From an uncultured Pelagibacteraceae bacterium (lineage in GTDB: Bacteria > Pseudomonadota > Alphaproteobacteria > Pelagibacterales > Pelagibacteraceae): a stretch of DNA of 64,000 bases. The DNA is taken from the NCBI GenBank assembly GCA_902623415.1, contig CACNTU010000001.1, positions 1 through 64,000 of the forward strand, written 5' to 3'. Positions 59,482 through 64,000 of the stretch are shown in pieces. Every line of letters starts with the position of its first letter. The stretch's first letter is position 1. Below the pieces are notes generated by a model. It was not told the DNA's origin, made no database searches, and saw only the letters and a program-made list of their open reading frames with translations. Both the position numbers and the translations under genes were made by a program.

Positions 59482-60987
59482 ATGATTAATTTATTAAGTT
59501 ATTTTAAAAAATACCTAATTCATACAAAATTCTTTGTAATTTTATTTTTATTTTGGGTCTCACTAAATACAGGTTCAAAATATTTAGATTTAGAGTTTCT
59601 AAAATACAACTTTTCCGAAAACAAATTAAATTTTATTAGATCATTTCTACCCTATTTAGTTTTAATCTACTTAATAATTGATTTAGTAGTTCTTAGAAAA
59701 AAAATTTCACTAAATTTTGATAGTGTTTTTAAGCTATTTCTAGCTTATGGATTATTTCAGATTCTGGGACTAATTTATTATAAACAAAACCTTTATGAAC
59801 ATTATTGGGTAATATGTCTTAGTTCATTAATTTTTTATTATCATTTGATAGTACAAGAGAAATCTGAAGAGTTGATAAGGTGTGTATTTTTATTAAATGT
59901 ATTTCTTGCTTTTGTTGTTTTTACTATTTTTATTTTTATTACTTTTAAAGAAAATATATTTTCCTCAAATTTACTCTATCACAGTAACGCTTTTGTGATG
60001 TTGTATCAAAATGAATCCCTGCCAAGATCTAGTGGATTATCTAGAATGGGCTTAATTATTTTTTTACTTTTTAATGCTCTATATTTATCAAAAAATTATC
60101 CTACAAAATTAAATTTATTATTTATTATTGTTAATGTTTTAATAATTTCTATTATTTTGTTACTTCAATCTAGGGGTGCCATCTTAGCCTTTATCATAAT
60201 TTTCATATTAATTAATATTTTATATAAATTTGAGAGTATAAAATTTAGATTAAAGTATTTAATTTTTTTTTTATTTATACCTTGTCTAGTCTTCATTATT
60301 TATCCAAATAGTAAAATTCTTTTGATAGATAAATTCGGAAATGATGAAAAAATTACATTATCACCTAAAAAAGATATTAGAATAAAAAATCTAGAAGTTG
60401 GATTAAGAGAAGATTTAATTTCAAATTTGGAGATTGATAGTACCTTAAAAAACAAAATTTATACTTACTCAAATAATAGACTAAATGCCTGGGAATACTT
60501 GCTTCATATGTTTTTCAAAAATCAAATTAGCGAAAATATGAAGAAGAAGTTAAATTCATCAAATTATGACCCAATGAATTTTTTGAAAAAAAATTCAAGA
60601 AATCTTATTACAGGACATGGACCACAAGCTGATAGACATTTTCTTCATAATAAAATTTCGAATGTTTCAGAAACCGTCCAAGGACCTTTTGGTGCACATG
60701 CATCTAATGGATATATTTATAGCTTAATATGCTCGGGAGTTTTAGGATTTATATCTTTTAGTATGATTAATATAATAATTTTATTTAAAATATTTAAAAT
60801 TCTTTTTCATAAAAAACTTTTAATTTTAAATGATGACCCTATGTTATCCTCATCTATATTAATAATAGTTTTCTTATTATTCAGAACACTAATAGAAAAT
60901 TCATTTAGTGTATTTGGCGTTGATCTTTTGATTTTAATATCAGCTTATTTGATTGTTAATCACAAATATAAGGAGATGAATATTTGA
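59482..60987 (+). CDS. O-antigen ligase/Wzy-like membrane protein
   Basis: The 501-residue protein has about twelve membrane helices and a large loop (about 275-400) with ITGHGPQADRHFLHN and a GAHASNGYIYSLICSGVLG segment, typical of O-antigen ligase/polymerase proteins. ATG 59482 is preferred over a TTG two codons earlier. It is the second such protein in the island; one may polymerise repeats and the other ligate to lipid A. Confidence 0.82.
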   Translation: MINLLSYFKKYLIHTKFFVILFLFWVSLNTGSKYLDLEFLKYNFSENKLNFIRSFLPYLVLIYLIIDLVVLRKKISLNFDSVFKLFLAYGLFQILGLIYYKQNLYEHYWVICLSSLIFYYHLIVQEKSEELIRCVFLLNVFLAFVVFTIFIFITFKENIFSSNLLYHSNAFVMLYQNESLPRSSGLSRMGLIIFLLFNALYLSKNYPTKLNLLFIIVNVLIISIILLLQSRGAILAFIIIFILINILYKFESIKFRLKYLIFFLFIPCLVFIIYPNSKILLIDKFGNDEKITLSPKKDIRIKNLEVGLREDLISNLEIDSTLKNKIYTYSNNRLNAWEYLLHMFFKNQISENMKKKLNSSNYDPMNFLKKNSRNLITGHGPQADRHFLHNKISNVSETVQGPFGAHASNGYIYSLICSGVLGFISFSMINIIILFKIFKILFHKKLLILNDDPMLSSSILIIVFLLFRTLIENSFSVFGVDLLILISAYLIVNHKYKEMNI

Positions 60988-61976
60988 AAAAAAAAATTTT
61001 TATATGGTGTTCAGACATAAATAAACAAAGTGGAGAAGGTATTTTAGCTAATAAATTTATTAAGGATATTAAAAAATATAATCCTGAATTTCATTTAGTA
61101 ATAAAAAGTATATCTCCAAAAAAAATATTTTTTTTGAGAAAAGTTTTTGGTAAATTTTCTGATAGATTTATTGTGCCAATTTACGGTGTCGTAAACTTAT
61201 GGCTAATATACTTATTTAAAGAAAATAAAAAGATTTGTTTTGTTAACTATCTTCCCTTATGGAATTTTTTAATATTTATTTTTTTACCTCCTAAAACAAT
61301 TTTGGGCCCTGTGACAGGTGGTGGAAAAATTTTAAAAGGATCTTTTTTTAATTTTTTAATAAGAAAAATTATATTTAATATTTTATATGAAATTAGTATA
61401 AAATTTATAAACTTAAGACACAAAAAAATACTATTTTCAACTGATCTTTTAAAAGATAAATTTAAATCTTTTAATAAAGTTTACAGCAACTATGTATTAA
61501 AAGATTTTAAATATAGTGATCATAAAAAAAAAAGAATATATGATTTAGTGGTATATTTAAGAGACCATCAAAATAAAAGAACAGACTTAATAACAAAACT
61601 AATACAAAACTTGAGTGATAAATATAAAATTGTAACTGTTGGCAAATCAGTAAATGACAAAAAAATTAAAAATATAAAAAAAATTAATAGAAAGAAATTT
61701 TATATTTTACTTCAAAAAACTAAATATTCTTTTTTATCACCTGAGAATAAATATTCATTTTTTGCTCTTGATTGTTTGAGTAATGGTGTGCATGTTTTTT
61801 ACAATAAAGAGGATATTCCTCTAAAAGAAATCAAGGTTAATATGACACCCCTGAATTATAATAATTTCAAGCATTTTTTAAAAATAGTTAAAAAAAAATT
61901 AAATAAATCCTGGTCTAAACCAAAAAAAATTAAAATTAATAAAAAAGAAAACTTTTTATCTTACTTTAAAATTTAA
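60984..61976 (+). CDS. Putative glycosyltransferase
   Basis: The 330-residue protein starts with TTG, supported by AAGGAG at 60970-60975 and a four-base overlap (TTGA) with the previous stop. Features include the WCSDINKQSGEGILANKF opening and TILGPVTGGGKI in the middle, which resemble GT-B glycosyltransferases, but the C-terminal nucleotide-sugar site is weak. It is very rich in Lys, Ile and Asn. Assignment is tentative and leans on the island context. Confidence 0.6.
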   Translation: MKKKIFIWCSDINKQSGEGILANKFIKDIKKYNPEFHLVIKSISPKKIFFLRKVFGKFSDRFIVPIYGVVNLWLIYLFKENKKICFVNYLPLWNFLIFIFLPPKTILGPVTGGGKILKGSFFNFLIRKIIFNILYEISIKFINLRHKKILFSTDLLKDKFKSFNKVYSNYVLKDFKYSDHKKKRIYDLVVYLRDHQNKRTDLITKLIQNLSDKYKIVTVGKSVNDKKIKNIKKINRKKFYILLQKTKYSFLSPENKYSFFALDCLSNGVHVFYNKEDIPLKEIKVNMTPLNYNNFKHFLKIVKKKLNKSWSKPKKIKINKKENFLSYFKI

Positions 61977-62732
61977 TTTTAAAATATTAATTGCAAGCAT
62001 AATATAAATAACAAACAGCCCAGAAACTTGAAATAAAATTCGGTCTAATGAATTATCTATCCACCACTGAATACCATAAATATGACTTGATAGACTAAAG
62101 AAAATTCCTAAAATTAAAAAAAGATATAGCAACATATTAATTTTTAAAAAGTTTATAAACTGATTATCTTTGTGATTAATTTTTTTATTTCTTGAAATAA
62201 AAAGCATCGAGAGAAAAATAAATATCAATATTTTATATTTAAAAACTGCAATAATAAAACCTGTAAAAATTGAAATAATATAATTGATTAAATCATTAAT
62301 GGTAATCGCAAGGTTTATATTCCCACCATGTGTAAGATTAATATCTAAATAATATAAAAATAATAATTTTTTAATAAGTAATAAAAAGATTGATAAAAAT
62401 ATAAATAAAACAATTTCTATTTTTTTAGGAAATTTGTTTATCATTAAAAATTTAGAAATAATAAATACAATTAAAAATAAGTAACCCTCATTTTTAATCC
62501 AAGGTAATAAATTTAGTGAAATAAAACAAATAATTAAACTTAGTCTATTTTGATATAAAATATAATTATAGGTATTTTTTGATGCAAACATCAAAAGTGA
62601 AAAAATCAAAATTTCCTGATATCCTTTAAATAAAAAATTATCAAAACTGACTAGCAAAACTATTGTGATTATCAAAGTCTTAATATTTTTTTTTACATTT
62701 AGAAGATCACAAATTGAAAATATAGATAGCAA
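61956..62732 (-). pseudogene. C-terminal part of a frameshifted GT-C membrane glycosyltransferase
   Basis: This 258-codon frame has about seven hydrophobic helices but no good start: it opens at a TTG inside a homopolymer. It continues the protein encoded by the overlapping upstream frame in a different reading phase. The GYQEILIFSLLMFAS stretch fits the segment that follows the first half in GT39/ArnT-like proteins. Adding one base to the A6 run at 62731-62736 fuses both parts into about 440 residues. It may be a real mutation, a sequencing error or slippage. Confidence 0.7.
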
Positions 62733-63274
62733 AAAACGAATACATAAATAAACCTTCCACTATACTCATAATTTAATAATGAATTTTTCCAAAAAAATCC
62801 CCATAAGTATGATCCTAAATGAGGATAGTAATCCACACCAAGTATTTTATCTAAATCAAAAAAATTATAATTATAGAAAAAGCTTTGCGATTTATAAAAC
62901 CAATTTTTTTGGCTATCCCAGCTTAATGTTGGGTCTTTGGCTATGAAAATAAAAATAATTAAATTTATTAATATAAAATATAAAAAATTTATTTCATTAA
63001 ACCTTGAAAAAAAAGTTTTATCCCTAAAAAATAAAACTAAATTAAAACTTAGAGACAAGAATACTAAAAATATAAAATAATAAGATAAATTAATTTTAGT
63101 AAAAGATAGAAGCAATAATAATACAAAATTTATTAATAAATTAATCAATAAAAAATCGTATTTATAAAATTTATACTTCAGTAAATATTGATCTGAAAAA
63201 TTAACTGTCAAAGGGAATATTGATAAGATCAAAAAAGTTAAAAGACTTAATACAATTCCTGCTAATTCAATCAT
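62699..63274 (-). pseudogene. N-terminal part of a frameshifted GT-C membrane glycosyltransferase
   Basis: The 191-residue frame has about five hydrophobic helices and a DPTLSWDSQKNWFYKSQSFF loop followed by DYYPHLGSYLWGF. This resembles the W-D and D-Y-P motifs of membrane glycosyltransferases that use polyprenyl-phosphate sugars (GT39/ArnT type). It stops shortly after the GRFIYVFVF helix, where the next frame takes over. Its ATG overlaps the preceding gene by 8 bases. It probably once made a single protein with the downstream part. Confidence 0.68.
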
Positions 63275-63653
63275 TTTTTTTTAAATAAAGGCAATTTTTG
63301 TATTTATCTAAAATAGTAAAATCACTTAAATTAATTTTACTATTTTGATCATTATAATTTAAAAGAATTAAATAATTATCATAGTATTCAGTTTTAGGTT
63401 TATGAATAAAAATATCAGATGATGGATGAGTCTCATCATTTACTATTTTAATATTTTTTTTGGGTTTAAATTTTTTCTCTATGTATTTTATATATCCATA
63501 AGAACTTCTTTCACAAAAACCATAATTTTTTGTTAGCCTAGTTTCATGATCATATTTTAAAATTATGTAAGTGCTCTCAAAAGCTTTGAAATGAACAATC
63601 AAAAAAAATAATAACAAAAAATAAATATAAAATTCATTTGAAGAAATTTTCAT
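63267..63653 (-). CDS. Hypothetical membrane-anchored protein
   Basis: The 128-residue protein has one N-terminal hydrophobic helix (about 8-25) and a hydrophilic remainder, probably periplasmic, with KNYGFCERSSYGYIKYI in the middle. I start it at ATG 63653 rather than the TTG three codons earlier. It overlaps the GT-C gene by 8 bases, so it is likely an accessory to that membrane glycosyltransferase. I do not recognise the family. Confidence 0.6.
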   Translation of the reverse strand: MKISSNEFYIYFLLLFFLIVHFKAFESTYIILKYDHETRLTKNYGFCERSSYGYIKYIEKKFKPKKNIKIVNDETHPSSDIFIHKPKTEYYDNYLILLNYNDQNSKINLSDFTILDKYKNCLYLKKND

Positions 63654-63703
63654 TAATAACAATTCAACTTGTATTAGAGTTAATAACTTAATATATTATT
63701 ATT

Positions 63704-63783
63704 GTTGGTTTTCCAACTATGACGATAAACGAATTTCGTAATAACCATTGCGGACGTGGGGGCGGTACCCACCACCTCCACCA
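63704..63783 (+). ncRNA. ssrA: tmRNA acceptor piece (permuted two-piece ssrA)
   Basis: The acceptor half of tmRNA comes first in the gene, as in alphaproteobacteria. It contains a T-arm (GTGGG stem, GGCGGTA loop, CCCAC) and the 3' acceptor strand CACCTCC followed by A and an encoded CCA at 63781-63783. The acceptor strand pairs with GGGGGTG at the start of the coding piece. An upstream hairpin GTTGG/CCAAC at 63704-63717 probably belongs to this piece. The 5' end is approximate. Confidence 0.88.
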
Positions 63784-63794
63784 ATTAATAATAT

Positions 63795-63966
63795 GGGGGT
63801 GAACTAGATTCGACGAGTGACTAAAGGCTATTCTTTCGTTCGGGATTGTTCCACCGTAACGGGCTAATTTATAATTGCTAACGAAAGTTATGCACTTGCT
63901 GCTTAATTGACATTGTTAATTAAGTAAACGGGGTTTGGGGCACCTGGCAACAGAACGCCCCTTTAT
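63795..63966 (+). ncRNA. ssrA: tmRNA coding piece with tag frame (permuted two-piece ssrA)
   Basis: The coding half starts with GGGGGTGAACTAGATTCGAC, the usual 5' end of tmRNA. The tag frame runs from GCT at 63877 to TAA at 63904-63906 and encodes ANESYALAA, ending in the LAA degron recognised by ClpXP. A G/C-rich pseudoknot-like stretch follows (63930-63963). The piece is separated from the acceptor piece by only 11 bases (63784-63794). The 3' end is approximate. It rescues stalled ribosomes with SmpB. Confidence 0.9.
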
Positions 63967-64000
63967 TGAAAAAACTTTAATTTAGTTTAGTGATAAGTAA

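Overview
The window looks like a piece of a SAR11 (Candidatus Pelagibacter-type) alphaproteobacterial chromosome. The evidence is a very low GC content with A/T-rich codons throughout, a streamlined layout (overlapping ATGA and TAATG gene junctions, no gene-free stretch longer than 300 bases), a circularly permuted two-piece tmRNA of the alphaproteobacterial kind, and a gene set dominated by ABC uptake systems and small-molecule oxidation. The assignment is an inference from content; no database search was possible.

Region 1 (1-6014): quaternary-amine and oxygenase genes. These are the C-terminal part of an aldehyde dehydrogenase, a gamma-butyrobetaine-hydroxylase-like oxygenase with a class II aldolase-like protein, a ProV-type betaine transport ATPase, a betainyl-CoA-thioesterase-like protein, an EamA permease and an isopenicillin-N-synthase-like oxygenase. 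Region 2 (6053-11491): a tight cassette of luciferase-like flavin monooxygenase, AA_synth (DUF1185) protein, alpha/beta hydrolase, aldehyde dehydrogenase and a LivJ-type binding protein. It has a structured leader and ends at a strong terminator. It resembles a Rut-like oxidative ring-opening route for an unknown nitrogenous substrate.

Region 3 (11467-24998, all minus strand): two LIV-type ABC transporters in one nearly unbroken collinear array, with AzlCD, a CsiD/GlaH glutarate hydroxylase, a ProC-like protein, an MFS permease and two small ORFs. A LysE-family exporter precedes the array. Region 4 (25034-25673, plus strand): a TIGR03643/DUF2805 protein and a glutaredoxin. Region 5 (25670-51636, all minus strand): hflKC-DUF2065-degP-miaA, ilvI-ilvH-ilvC, an oligopeptide-type ABC transporter, then leuA coupled to mreBCD-mrdA-rodA, followed without a clear break by dadA, an EamA permease, a hydroxyacid dehydrogenase, a histone-deacetylase-like protein, msrB and a DUF1479 protein.

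Region 6 (51637-63983): mrp and thyX, then an even more A/T-rich island of surface-polysaccharide genes on mixed strands. It holds a flippase, two O-antigen ligase/polymerase-like proteins, glycosyltransferases, a GDP-mannose 3,5-epimerase homologue, a GT2-GT26 fusion and a GT-C-type gene that appears frameshifted. The island ends at the permuted tmRNA gene. It looks like a hypervariable surface-polysaccharide locus between conserved thyX and ssrA.
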